64,000 nucleotides of DNA. It comes from Pigmentiphaga aceris (GTDB taxonomy: Bacteria > Pseudomonadota > Gammaproteobacteria > Burkholderiales > Burkholderiaceae_B). The DNA is taken from contig NZ_CP043046.1 of assembly GCF_008119665.1 (NCBI RefSeq), positions 3,286,001 through 3,350,000 of the forward strand, in the 5' to 3' direction. The notes under the pieces are model-generated. The model saw only the letters and a list, made by a program, of their open reading frames with translations. It did not search any database and had not been told where the DNA came from. The translations under genes were made by a program, and so were the position numbers. Positions within the stretch are counted from its first letter, which is position 1. Each line of letters begins with the position of its first letter. This document shows positions 53,030 to 61,037 of this stretch, in pieces.

Positions 53030-54135
53030 AGGCCATGCCTGCATACAGCCATCAGCACGCGAACACGCCCGGCCCTGTTTTCCAGTCAGCAATCGCCGCA
53101 ACGCCCCTTTCTACGACCTTGCACGACGCAAGCCAGCAAACCGGACACCCCCCCGATCTGAACAGCGCCACGCCAGACCTGCTGCAGATTCACGCCTTCA
53201 CCCTCAAACGTGGCCGCGCCGCTGTGCTGGACAAGGTCAGCCTGAGCCTGAAGGCCGGCCGCACGCTCGGCTTGCTTGGCGAGTCCGGCGCGGGCAAATC
53301 GACCTTGGCCATGGCCATCATCGGCTTGCTGACGGCACCGCAAGTCGACGTCCAGGGCAGTCTGAAATTTGCCGACATCGAACTGGTCGGCCTGCCAGAA
53401 AAACAATTCCAGAAGCTGCGTGGCAGTCGCATCGGCTTGATCTTTCAAGACGCCACCGCGTCGCTTGATCCCTGTTTCACCATCGGCCAGCAAATCTGCG
53501 AACCGCTGCGCCGGCATCTGAAGCTGTCTCGCAAACAGGCCATCGAACGCGCAGTGGCATTGCTCGACAGTGTTGGCATTCCCGACGCCCGGGCACGCCT
53601 GAGCGCCTTCCCGCACCAGTTGTCCGGCGGCATGCAGCAACGCGTGATGATCTCGATTGCGCTGGCCTGTGACCCGGAATTGCTGATTGCCGACGAACCC
53701 ACCAGCGCGCTCGACGTAACCATTCAGGCGCAGATCATGGAGCTGATTCTGCGTCGGGTCCGCAGCCTGGGGTCCAGCGCGATCTTTGTGTTACATGACC
53801 TGGCCTTGGCGTCCCAGGTATGTGACGACATCGCGGTGATGTACGGCGGGCAGATCGTGGAAACCGGCCCGGCAGATGCGGTGCTGCGACGCCCTCTGCA
53901 CCCTTACACCGTGGGCTTGCGATCCTGTGTGGTTGAACTGGATTCCGAGCGCCTGGTGCCCCTGCCCGGCACCATGCCGGGCGCAGACCAGATGCCGGAA
54001 GGCTGTCGGTTTGCATCGCGCTGCGCCTATCGCCAGGCCCGTTGCGACACCACACGGCCGCCACTGGAAATGCGCGATGGCCGCCTGCTTGCCTGCTGGC
54101 GCATCGACGAGATCATGACGGGGAGCGCGGCATGA
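53026..54135 (+). CDS. Peptide-type ABC transporter ATP-binding protein (DppD-like)
   Basis: The 369-residue ATPase has Walker A LLGESGAGKSTLAM, signature LSGGMQQRVMISIALA, Walker B LLIADEPTSALDV and the switch His in IFVLHDLALAS. The C-terminal oligopeptide-transporter extension contains the Cys cluster GCRFASRCAYRQARC that binds an iron-sulfur cluster or structural disulfide in related proteins. The N-terminus has an extra ~45 low-complexity residues before the conserved LLQIHAFTLKRG, so the true start may be later, although the ATGA overlap with the permease supports 53026. Confidence 0.92.
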   Translation: MKAMPAYSHQHANTPGPVFQSAIAATPLSTTLHDASQQTGHPPDLNSATPDLLQIHAFTLKRGRAAVLDKVSLSLKAGRTLGLLGESGAGKSTLAMAIIGLLTAPQVDVQGSLKFADIELVGLPEKQFQKLRGSRIGLIFQDATASLDPCFTIGQQICEPLRRHLKLSRKQAIERAVALLDSVGIPDARARLSAFPHQLSGGMQQRVMISIALACDPELLIADEPTSALDVTIQAQIMELILRRVRSLGSSAIFVLHDLALASQVCDDIAVMYGGQIVETGPADAVLRRPLHPYTVGLRSCVVELDSERLVPLPGTMPGADQMPEGCRFASRCAYRQARCDTTRPPLEMRDGRLLACWRIDEIMTGSAA

Positions 54136-55139
54136 ACAAGCTTTATCAGCTACGTGACGTTGAGAAGGCATACACGGTCGGCACACGCCCCCGCAAAGGA
54201 TTCTTCGCCGGTCGTACCCCTTTGTTGCTGAAAGCGCTGGACGGCATCCGGCTTGACTTGGCAGATGGCGATTCGCTGGCCATCGTTGGCGAAAGCGGGT
54301 CCGGCAAATCCACGCTGGTGCGACTGATGCTGGGGCTGGAAGCGCCCAGCGACGGAAGGCTGTTCTACCAAGGCCGGGAACTGGCGTCCTTGTCGGCTGA
54401 GGACCGAAAAACCTTCACACGGGAAGTTGCCTTCATCTACCAGGATGCACGCGGCTCGATGAACCCCAGAATGCGGGTGCGAGACGTCCTGGCCGAGCCC
54501 ATGTTGCTGCACCGGCTTTGCAGCGAGGCCCAAGTCGATGCCAAGGTGGCCGAACTGCTGAACCGGGTTGGCTTGGCACCCGAGATGGCAGACCGTTACC
54601 CCGCCGAACTGTCTGGCGGCCAGGTACGTCGGGTGGCCGTGGCACGCGCGCTGGCAGTGCAACCACGGGTGATATTTGCCGATGAATCGGTGGCGGGCCT
54701 GGACGTCTCAGTCCAAGCGCAACTGCTGAACCTGCTGCGTGATCTGTGTCGCGACATGGGTCTGACCCTGGTGTTCATCACACATGACCTGGGCGTTGCC
54801 AGTTATCTGTGCACCCGCATTGCGGTGATGTATCTGGGCCGCGTGGTGGAAGAAGGCCCCAGCGCGGAAATTCTGGCGAACCCGCATCACCCGTACACCC
54901 GCAGCCTGCTGCGCGCGTTCCCCAGCTTCGACAGGCCGCTGACGGCATCGCTGACTGGTGAGATTCCCAGCCCGATCAACCTGCCTGCGGGTTGCCGGTT
55001 TGCCAGTCGCTGCCCCGATGCGCGTGAAGCCTGCAAACAGACCGATCCTACGCTTGCGCCGGTTTCTGATCGCAGCAGCGTTGCCTGCCTGTTTCCGTTG
55101 AACGTGCAGCCGCAGGAAGTTCTGGCGGCGGTGTCATAA
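54132..55139 (+). CDS. Peptide-type ABC transporter ATP-binding protein (DppF-like)
   Basis: The 335-residue second ATPase of the transporter has Walker A IVGESGSGKSTLVRL, signature ELSGGQVRRVAVARALAV, Walker B VIFADESVAGLDV and the switch His in LVFITHDLGVAS. The C-terminal Cys-containing end is GCRFASRCPDAREACKQ. The ATG at 54132 overlaps the previous stop; a longer in-frame version would overlap the DppD gene by 90 bases. Together with DppD it forms the heterodimeric motor. Confidence 0.94.
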   Translation: MNKLYQLRDVEKAYTVGTRPRKGFFAGRTPLLLKALDGIRLDLADGDSLAIVGESGSGKSTLVRLMLGLEAPSDGRLFYQGRELASLSAEDRKTFTREVAFIYQDARGSMNPRMRVRDVLAEPMLLHRLCSEAQVDAKVAELLNRVGLAPEMADRYPAELSGGQVRRVAVARALAVQPRVIFADESVAGLDVSVQAQLLNLLRDLCRDMGLTLVFITHDLGVASYLCTRIAVMYLGRVVEEGPSAEILANPHHPYTRSLLRAFPSFDRPLTASLTGEIPSPINLPAGCRFASRCPDAREACKQTDPTLAPVSDRSSVACLFPLNVQPQEVLAAVS

Positions 55140-55223
55140 CCGAGCATCTTCCCGCACCACGGAGCCTCGGGGGCTTTGTGCCCGACTCTCTTTGCGTCGC
55201 CCCATATTTTCATAGGCAAATCC

Positions 55224-56834
55224 ATGCGTTCACCCACCGCCACCGCCCGCCAAGGCATGATCACCACGCCCCATCACCTGGCCACTGCGGCCGGTCAACG
55301 TGTGCTGGCGGCGGGCGGCAATGCCATCGAGGCGGCCATTGCGGCGGGCGCAGTGCTGACCGTGGTCTACCCGCACATGAACAGCATTGGCGGTGATGCG
55401 TTTTTCGGCATCGACGACGGTAAAGGCTATGTATCGGGCCTGGACGGCGCTGGCAGCGCGGGGGCTGCTTGCAGCATCGATAAATATCGCGCGCTCGGAT
55501 TCGACGCCATTCCCAAACGCGGGCCGCCAAGTGCCACTACCGTGGCTGGCATGGTGTCGGTATGGGGAGAAGCCTTCGAACAAAGCCGCCAATGGGGCGG
55601 AACATTCAGCTGGGCAGACTTGCTGGCACCCGCGATTGCACTGGCCGAAGACGGTTTTGCGCTCAATGCAGGCCAGCCTTCATCCCTGCACGCGCACTGG
55701 GACATCCTGTCGAAGACACAGCGATTCGTCGATACCTTCGCACCAGAAGGCGTGATCCCGCTGCCCGGCAGCCATTTCAAGCAAATCGCGCTGGCCAATA
55801 CCCTGCACCAGCTGGCGCAGGATGGTGCTGAAAGCTTCTACCGTGGTGCCCTGGGCCAGCGCATTGGTAATGGCCTGCACGCCGAGGGCAGCTTGCTTGA
55901 TGCCGCCGATCTGGCTGCCTTCCGCTGCAAACGGGTCGACCTGCTGCAAGTGCCCTACCGCGACGGCCAGGTGGTCAACCTGCCGCCACCCACCGTTGGC
56001 ATGACCGCGCTGATGGTGCTTGCCATTCTTGATCGCTTCGACCTGACGGGGCTGGACCCGCAATCCGCGCGTTTTGTGCACCTGCAGGTTGAAGCGGCCA
56101 AGCTTGCACACCAGCTTCGTGATCAGTATTTGAACGACCCCGATTTCAACCCGGTACCGACTGCCAAGCTTTTGGACAGCGCGTTCATCGACCGCCTTGC
56201 CGCCAGCATCGACCCCGATCGTGCAGCGCCCTTCACCAATGGCCCGACGCCCGGCGATACCGTCTGGTTCGGCGTGATGGATGCCGAGCATCGTGCGGTC
56301 AGCGCGATCCAGAGTATTTGCTGGGAATATGGCAGCGGGGTAATGGCGGGCGACACCGGCATCCTGTGGCATAACCGAGGGCACGGGTTTTCGATGGACC
56401 CGCAGCATGTCAACGCACTGGCACCCGGCAAGCGCCCATCGCACACGCTTAACGCACCCTTGTTCTTGAAAGACGGCAAGACGCGCATTGTGTTCGGCAC
56501 CATGGGCGGCGAAGCGCAGCCGCAGATCAGCACGGCTGTGCTGACACGCGCGCTCGATCTGGGCATGCCACTGGACGAAGCGCTGGACGCGCCGCGCTGG
56601 GTCATCGGCCGCGCCTGGGGCGACCAGTCGCCTACCAGCTTGAAGCTGGAACGTCGGTTCAGTCAGCAGACTTATGACGAACTCGCCGCAATGGGCCACG
56701 AGATGGAGTGGTTCCCCGGCGACTACTCAGACTTCGTTGGCCATGCCGGCATCATCGTGTTGTGCGATGACGCCAACATGCAAGGCTGCGCCGACCCGCG
56801 CAGCGACGGGGCGGCCTTGGGCGTTGATAGCTGA
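55224..56834 (+). CDS. Gamma-glutamyltransferase family protein
   Basis: This 536-residue N-terminal-nucleophile hydrolase-type protein should cleave or transfer gamma-glutamyl groups. Family blocks are HHLATAAGQRVLAAGGNAIE (large subunit start) and VYPHMNSIGGDAFFGI. The probable autocleavage/nucleophile Thr is in GDTVWFGVMDAEHRAVSAIQ, followed by GILWHNRGHGFS and TMGGEAQPQI. It lacks a signal peptide, unlike classic periplasmic GGTs, so it should act in the cytoplasm on imported substrate. It lies 84 bases after the DppF-like gene on the same strand. Confidence 0.88.
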   Translation: MRSPTATARQGMITTPHHLATAAGQRVLAAGGNAIEAAIAAGAVLTVVYPHMNSIGGDAFFGIDDGKGYVSGLDGAGSAGAACSIDKYRALGFDAIPKRGPPSATTVAGMVSVWGEAFEQSRQWGGTFSWADLLAPAIALAEDGFALNAGQPSSLHAHWDILSKTQRFVDTFAPEGVIPLPGSHFKQIALANTLHQLAQDGAESFYRGALGQRIGNGLHAEGSLLDAADLAAFRCKRVDLLQVPYRDGQVVNLPPPTVGMTALMVLAILDRFDLTGLDPQSARFVHLQVEAAKLAHQLRDQYLNDPDFNPVPTAKLLDSAFIDRLAASIDPDRAAPFTNGPTPGDTVWFGVMDAEHRAVSAIQSICWEYGSGVMAGDTGILWHNRGHGFSMDPQHVNALAPGKRPSHTLNAPLFLKDGKTRIVFGTMGGEAQPQISTAVLTRALDLGMPLDEALDAPRWVIGRAWGDQSPTSLKLERRFSQQTYDELAAMGHEMEWFPGDYSDFVGHAGIIVLCDDANMQGCADPRSDGAALGVDS

Positions 56835-56842
56835 AACACGTC

Positions 56843-56866
56843 CCGCAGCCATTTGGGCAGTTGCGG
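56843..56866. terminator. Weak hairpin between convergent genes
   Basis: CCGCAGC (56843-56849) and GTTGCGG (56860-56866) form a seven-base stem with one wobble or mismatch in the 49-base gap between the gamma-glutamyltransferase and mesD genes. There is no T-run, so low confidence. Confidence 0.3.
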
Positions 56867-56883
56867 AAAGCTGATGACAAGTA

Positions 56884-57912
56884 TCAGGCCGCGAGTTCCT
56901 GGCGGATAATTTCCGCGCCTGCGCTGAGCGCCTCCAGCTTGCCCTTTGCGATGGCGCGTGACAGAGGTGCCATGCCGCAGTTGGTGCAAGGGTAGAGCTT
57001 GTCGGCATCCACGAACTTAAGTGCCTTGCGCAGCGTGTTGGCGACTTCTTCGGGTGTCTCGACCGTGTTGCTTGCCACATCGATGGCACCCACCATCACT
57101 TTCTTGCCACGAATAAGCTCGATCAGGTCGATTGGCACATGCGAGTTGTGGCATTCCAGCGAGATGATGTCGATGCTGGACTTCTGCAGCTTGGGGAAGG
57201 ACTCTTCGTACTGACGCCATTCAGAACCCAGCGTCTTCTTCCAGTCGGTGTTGGCCTTGATGCCGTAGCCGTAGCAGATATGCACGGCCGTTTCGCACTT
57301 CAGTCCTTCGACTGCCCGTTCCAGCGTGGCAATGCCCCACTCGTTCACTTCGTCAAAGAACACATTGAACGCAGGTTCGTCGAACTGGATGATATCGACG
57401 CCAGCCGCTTCCAGTTCCTTGGCTTCCTGATTGAGGATCGTGGCAAATTCCCAGGCCAGCTTTTCGCGGCTTTTGTAGTGGGCGTCGTAGAGCGTGTCGA
57501 TCATGGTCATGGGTCCAGGCAGCGCCCATTTGATGGGTTGCTTGGTTTGCTGACGCAAGAACTTGGCGTTTTCCACAAACACGGGCTTCGGACGGCTCAC
57601 GGCCCCAACGACCGTCGGCACGCTGGCATCGTAGCGATCGCGAATTCGAACGGTTTCACGTTTTTCGAAGTCGACGCCGCTCAGGTGTTCAACGAAGGTC
57701 GTGACGAAGTGCTGACGGGTCTGTTCGCCGTCGCTGACGATATCAATGCCCGCCTGCTGCTGCTCTTGCAGGGCCAGGCGCAAGGCGTCTTGCTTGCCCT
57801 CGGTCAATTCTTCGTCTTGCAGCTTCCACGGGGACCAGAGTTTTTCCGGCTGCGCGAGCCAAGACGGTTTGGGCAGACTGCCGGCGGTGGAAGTGGGCAA
57901 CAATTTTTTCAT
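56884..57912 (-). CDS. mesD: MesD-like folate-independent methionine synthase core protein (MetE C-terminal homologue)
   Basis: The 342-residue protein corresponds only to the C-terminal catalytic barrel of MetE (full MetE is about 750 residues). The zinc ligands appear intact: His and Cys in AVHICYGYG, Glu in ISLECHNSH and Cys in YPCTNCGMAPL. DIVSDGEQTRQHF and IIQFDEPAFNVFFDEV are also typical. It follows a DUF1852 gene by 53 bases. From memory of published work on folate-independent methionine synthases, MesD is a MetE-core family that works with the DUF1852 protein MesX and needs oxygen. The methyl donor is not known to me. It should methylate homocysteine to methionine. Confidence 0.85.
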   Translation of the reverse strand: MKKLLPTSTAGSLPKPSWLAQPEKLWSPWKLQDEELTEGKQDALRLALQEQQQAGIDIVSDGEQTRQHFVTTFVEHLSGVDFEKRETVRIRDRYDASVPTVVGAVSRPKPVFVENAKFLRQQTKQPIKWALPGPMTMIDTLYDAHYKSREKLAWEFATILNQEAKELEAAGVDIIQFDEPAFNVFFDEVNEWGIATLERAVEGLKCETAVHICYGYGIKANTDWKKTLGSEWRQYEESFPKLQKSSIDIISLECHNSHVPIDLIELIRGKKVMVGAIDVASNTVETPEEVANTLRKALKFVDADKLYPCTNCGMAPLSRAIAKGKLEALSAGAEIIRQELAA

Positions 57913-57965
57913 GGTAGATAACTGGCAAATGATTTCGGGTATTTTTTTTTCGGATTTCTGTTCAG

Positions 57966-58949
57966 TTAGCGCGCGTAATTCGCCGCCCACTGATCGAGAA
58001 TTTTCTTGTACGGCTTGATGAAATGCGTCTCGGTGAACTTGCCCTGCCTGACGGCCAACTGGCTGCGCTCTTCGCGGTCATAGACGATTTGCGTCAATGA
58101 ATAATCCCGATGTTTCAGGCTGGGTTGGTATACCTTCCCTGCCACAGAATTGGCGTTGTAAATCTCAGGCCGGTAAATCTTCTGGAAGGTTTCCATCGTG
58201 CTGATGGTGGCGATCAATTCAAGATTGGTGTAGCCGTCAAGCAGGTCACCAATGAAATAGAACGCCAAGGGTGCCACGCTATTGGGCGGCATGAAGTAGC
58301 GAACCTGCATGCCCATCTTTTCGAAATACTGATCGGTCGACGAAAATTCGTTCTGCTGATATTCAACGCCCAGTACCGGGTGCTGGTTTTCTGTCCGATG
58401 ATAGGTCTTGCTGCTTGACGCACTCAGACAGATAACCGGCGGCTTGCTCAGGTGCGCCTTGTAGGCGTCCGAATTCACGAAATGCTGGAACAACTTGCCA
58501 TGCAAATCGCCAAAATCTTCGGGCGTGGCGAATGTCGATTTGTTGTTGTTATATTCCGGCAGCAACACACTGAAGTCGTAATCACGCACGTAGGACGAGA
58601 AGTTATTTCCCGCAATCCCTTCGATGCGCTCCTTGGTTTTCTTGTCGAGAATATTCGGCTTCAATATCTCGATCAACGGGAACACATTGCCGCCTGCGTC
58701 AGAAGCAATGCTCATTTCAACGGAAATGATTTCAAGCTCAACCGCGTAACGATCTCCGTTCGGGTTGTCCCACTGCGCCAAGCTATTGAAGCGGTTATCG
58801 ATCATTCGCAGGGTGTTGCGCAAGTTCTCCTGGCGGCTTGCGCCCCGGGCCAGATTGGCGAAGTTGGTCGTCAGACGGGTGCCGTCCGAAGGCTGGTAAT
58901 TCTCATCGAAGCGAATGCTGTTGATGTTGAATGTGAACTCGTTGCTCAT
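57966..58949 (-). CDS. mesX: MesX (DUF1852) partner of the MetE-core methionine synthase
   Basis: A 327-residue DUF1852 protein, recognised by NEFTFNINSIRFDENYQPSD, RLTTNFANLARGASRQENLR, LEIISVEMSIASDAG, MGMQVRYFMPPNSVAPLAFY and its closing KPYKKILDQWAANYA. It is cytoplasmic, with no signal or membrane segment. It is first in a two-gene unit with mesD and divergent from a MetR-like gene, which is the expected context for methionine synthesis. I start at 58949 (MSNEFTF); longer in-frame starts run into the regulatory region. Its biochemical role with MesD is known only in outline. Confidence 0.85.
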   Translation of the reverse strand: MSNEFTFNINSIRFDENYQPSDGTRLTTNFANLARGASRQENLRNTLRMIDNRFNSLAQWDNPNGDRYAVELEIISVEMSIASDAGGNVFPLIEILKPNILDKKTKERIEGIAGNNFSSYVRDYDFSVLLPEYNNNKSTFATPEDFGDLHGKLFQHFVNSDAYKAHLSKPPVICLSASSSKTYHRTENQHPVLGVEYQQNEFSSTDQYFEKMGMQVRYFMPPNSVAPLAFYFIGDLLDGYTNLELIATISTMETFQKIYRPEIYNANSVAGKVYQPSLKHRDYSLTQIVYDREERSQLAVRQGKFTETHFIKPYKKILDQWAANYAR

Positions 58950-59043
58950 CTTGCGCTGGCGTCCTGGATTTCTGCGGAAACAATGGAAGTGGATGCTAGA
59001 GGTCGCTATCGATGAAGTAAAATGGTCATTTCTCATAAATCCA

Positions 59044-59056
59044 TGAATTCGGATCA
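59044..59056. promoter_or_regulatory. Candidate MetR box
   Basis: TGAATTCGGATCA fits the MetR half-site pattern TGAA-N5-TTCA with one mismatch. It lies in the 112-base spacer between mesX and the metR-like gene, just before the latter's start. Confidence 0.35.
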
Positions 59057-59061
59057 TCTGA

Positions 59062-59982
59062 ATGCTTGAACGCATCCATCTCAGCATCGTTCAGCAGGTC
59101 GAACGACAAGGCTCGTTGACCGCCGCCGCAGGCGTGTTGAACCTGACCCAGTCGGCCCTGAGCCACAGCATGAAGAAGCTGGAACAGCAGCTGGGCACAG
59201 ACATCTGGCTGCGCGAGGGGCGAAGCCTGCGGCTGACGCAGGCCGGCCAATACCTGCTGGCGGTGGCAAACCGGGTACTGCCGCAACTGGACCTGGCCGA
59301 AGAACGCCTGGGCCAGTTCGCGCAGGGCGAGCGCGGTGCGCTGCGCATCGGCATGGAATGCCACCCCTGCTACCAGTGGCTGTTGAAGGTGGTGTCCCCG
59401 TACCTGACGACGTGGCCCGACGTGGATGTGGACGTCAAACAGAAGTTCCAATTCGGCGGAATTGGCGCGCTGTTTGGCTACGAGATCGACCTCTTGGTCA
59501 CGCCAGACCCGTTGTTCAAGCCGGGGCTGAAGTTCGAACCGGTGTTCGACTACGAACAGGTGCTGGTGGTGGCCAAAGGCCATGCGCTGGCCTCAGTAGC
59601 CTATGTGAAGCCCCAGCAACTGACCCAGGAAGTGCTGATCAGCTACCCCGTGGACATCGAGCGGCTGGACATCTACAACCAGTTCCTGTTGCCGGCCGGC
59701 GTCACGCCCAAGCGCCACAAGGCCATCGAAACCACCGACATCATGGTGCAGATGGTGGCCAGCGGCCGTGGTGTGGCCGCCCTGCCGCGCTGGCTGGTCG
59801 AGGAATATGCAGACAGGATGGACGTGGTGCCCGTGCGGCTGGGTGTGCGCGGCATCCCCAAGCAGATTTTCCTGGGGGCACGCGAGTCGGAAACTTCCAT
59901 TGACTACGTGCGAGCCTTCATCGAATTGGCGCGGCAACCTGCGCTTGCTGCTGTTGCTGCTGCGCCAGGGAACAACGGATAA
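59062..59982 (+). CDS. metR: MetR-like LysR-family regulator
   Basis: The 306-residue LysR protein resembles MetR. MLERIHLSIVQQVERQGSLT and LNLTQSALSHSMKKLEQQLG form the DNA-binding part, and the effector domain starts GALRIGMECHPCYQWLLKVV, a MetR-like segment (homocysteine is MetR's co-effector). It is divergent from mesX-mesD, so it likely activates those genes when homocysteine builds up. The symbol is a family-based assignment. Confidence 0.8.
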   Translation: MLERIHLSIVQQVERQGSLTAAAGVLNLTQSALSHSMKKLEQQLGTDIWLREGRSLRLTQAGQYLLAVANRVLPQLDLAEERLGQFAQGERGALRIGMECHPCYQWLLKVVSPYLTTWPDVDVDVKQKFQFGGIGALFGYEIDLLVTPDPLFKPGLKFEPVFDYEQVLVVAKGHALASVAYVKPQQLTQEVLISYPVDIERLDIYNQFLLPAGVTPKRHKAIETTDIMVQMVASGRGVAALPRWLVEEYADRMDVVPVRLGVRGIPKQIFLGARESETSIDYVRAFIELARQPALAAVAAAPGNNG

Positions 59983-60124
59983 GGTCGTCAGCGAGCCGCT
60001 CTGCCGCTGCGCCGACGTTGCGCAGTGACGGCGCAACGTCGGGCATCAGCATGAAGCATTGAAGAAGCGCCGTTTGAGGCCAGCATTTCAGACCGGTTAA
60101 GCTGTGCCGCCCGACCGCTTTCGC

Positions 60125-60793
60125 ATGCCGATGTCCGACACACTCACCACCTGGCACCCTCGCCTGATCGCCCTGGCCACCCACGATGCCCATGATGACG
60201 GTGCGCATGACCTGAATCATCTGCACCGCGTGTGGCAAGCTGCCCAGACACTGCTTGTGGAGCACCCGGAAGCCGATTCGTTGGTGGTGATGGCCGCCTG
60301 TTATCTGCATGACCTGGTCAATCTGCCGAAGAACCACCCGGACCGCGCGCTGGCATCGAGCATGGCGGCTCAACGTGCCATCGAGCTGTTGCGCGAAGCG
60401 GGCTTCCCGGCAGACAAACATGCGGGTGTCGCCCACGCGGTTGAGGCTCACAGCTTTTCTGCCGCCATCACACCTGAAACCATCGAAGCCAAGATCGTTC
60501 AAGATGCCGACCGCTTGGATGCCCTGGGTGCCGTTGGTTTGGCACGCTTGTTCTACACCGCCGGCCGCATGGGTTCGGCCTTTGCGCATCCCGACGACCC
60601 GCTGGCCGTCTCGCGTGCGCTGGATGACAAGGCGTTTGCGTTGGACCACATCGAGGTCAAACTGGCGGGCCTGCCAGCAACAATGCAGACCGCCGCTGCC
60701 CGCAAGCTGGGCGAATCCAGGCTGGTGTGGCTGCGTGCGTTCCGCGATACCTTCGTGGCGGAATGGGGCACGGCAGATACCTTGCCCAGTTGA
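60125..60793 (+). CDS. HD domain-containing phosphohydrolase (YedJ-like)
   Basis: A 222-residue HD superfamily protein with HDLNHLHRVWQAAQTLL, CYLHDLVNLPKNHPDRA (metal-binding HD), HAVEAHSFSAAITPETIEAK and IVQDADRLDALGAVGLARLF. The arrangement resembles YedJ-type small phosphohydrolases; the substrate is unknown. ATGs at 60125 and 60131 and a GTG at 60104 are all possible starts, with no clear ribosome binding site. It is upstream of the glucose dehydrogenase-type gene but 245 bases away. Confidence 0.85.
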   Translation: MPMSDTLTTWHPRLIALATHDAHDDGAHDLNHLHRVWQAAQTLLVEHPEADSLVVMAACYLHDLVNLPKNHPDRALASSMAAQRAIELLREAGFPADKHAGVAHAVEAHSFSAAITPETIEAKIVQDADRLDALGAVGLARLFYTAGRMGSAFAHPDDPLAVSRALDDKAFALDHIEVKLAGLPATMQTAAARKLGESRLVWLRAFRDTFVAEWGTADTLPS

Positions 60794-61037
60794 AGCCGCG
60801 CGAAAAACGAGGCAGTCCGTTTGTTTTGTACAATGCGCGCGCTGTCGCAGGTCTTGCATAGAAGATAAGACCTCACGAGCCACTCCACGACTCGGTCAGC
60901 ACGAACTCCGCACGAGCCCAGCCAGCAGTTTCCACCACCGTCCGCGCATGTCGCGAACGCCGTCGATGTCCTCTTGCTCATCCTGCGCCCAGGCGCGGAT
61001 GCACGGCCGGGCCATTTTCTTTACCTCAGGATTTTTG

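Noticed and set aside
60309..61037. Extension of the quinoprotein gene upstream to 60309
   Set aside because: The added part overlaps the HD-domain gene in another frame and has no similarity; the membrane-domain start at 61038 has a ribosome binding site.
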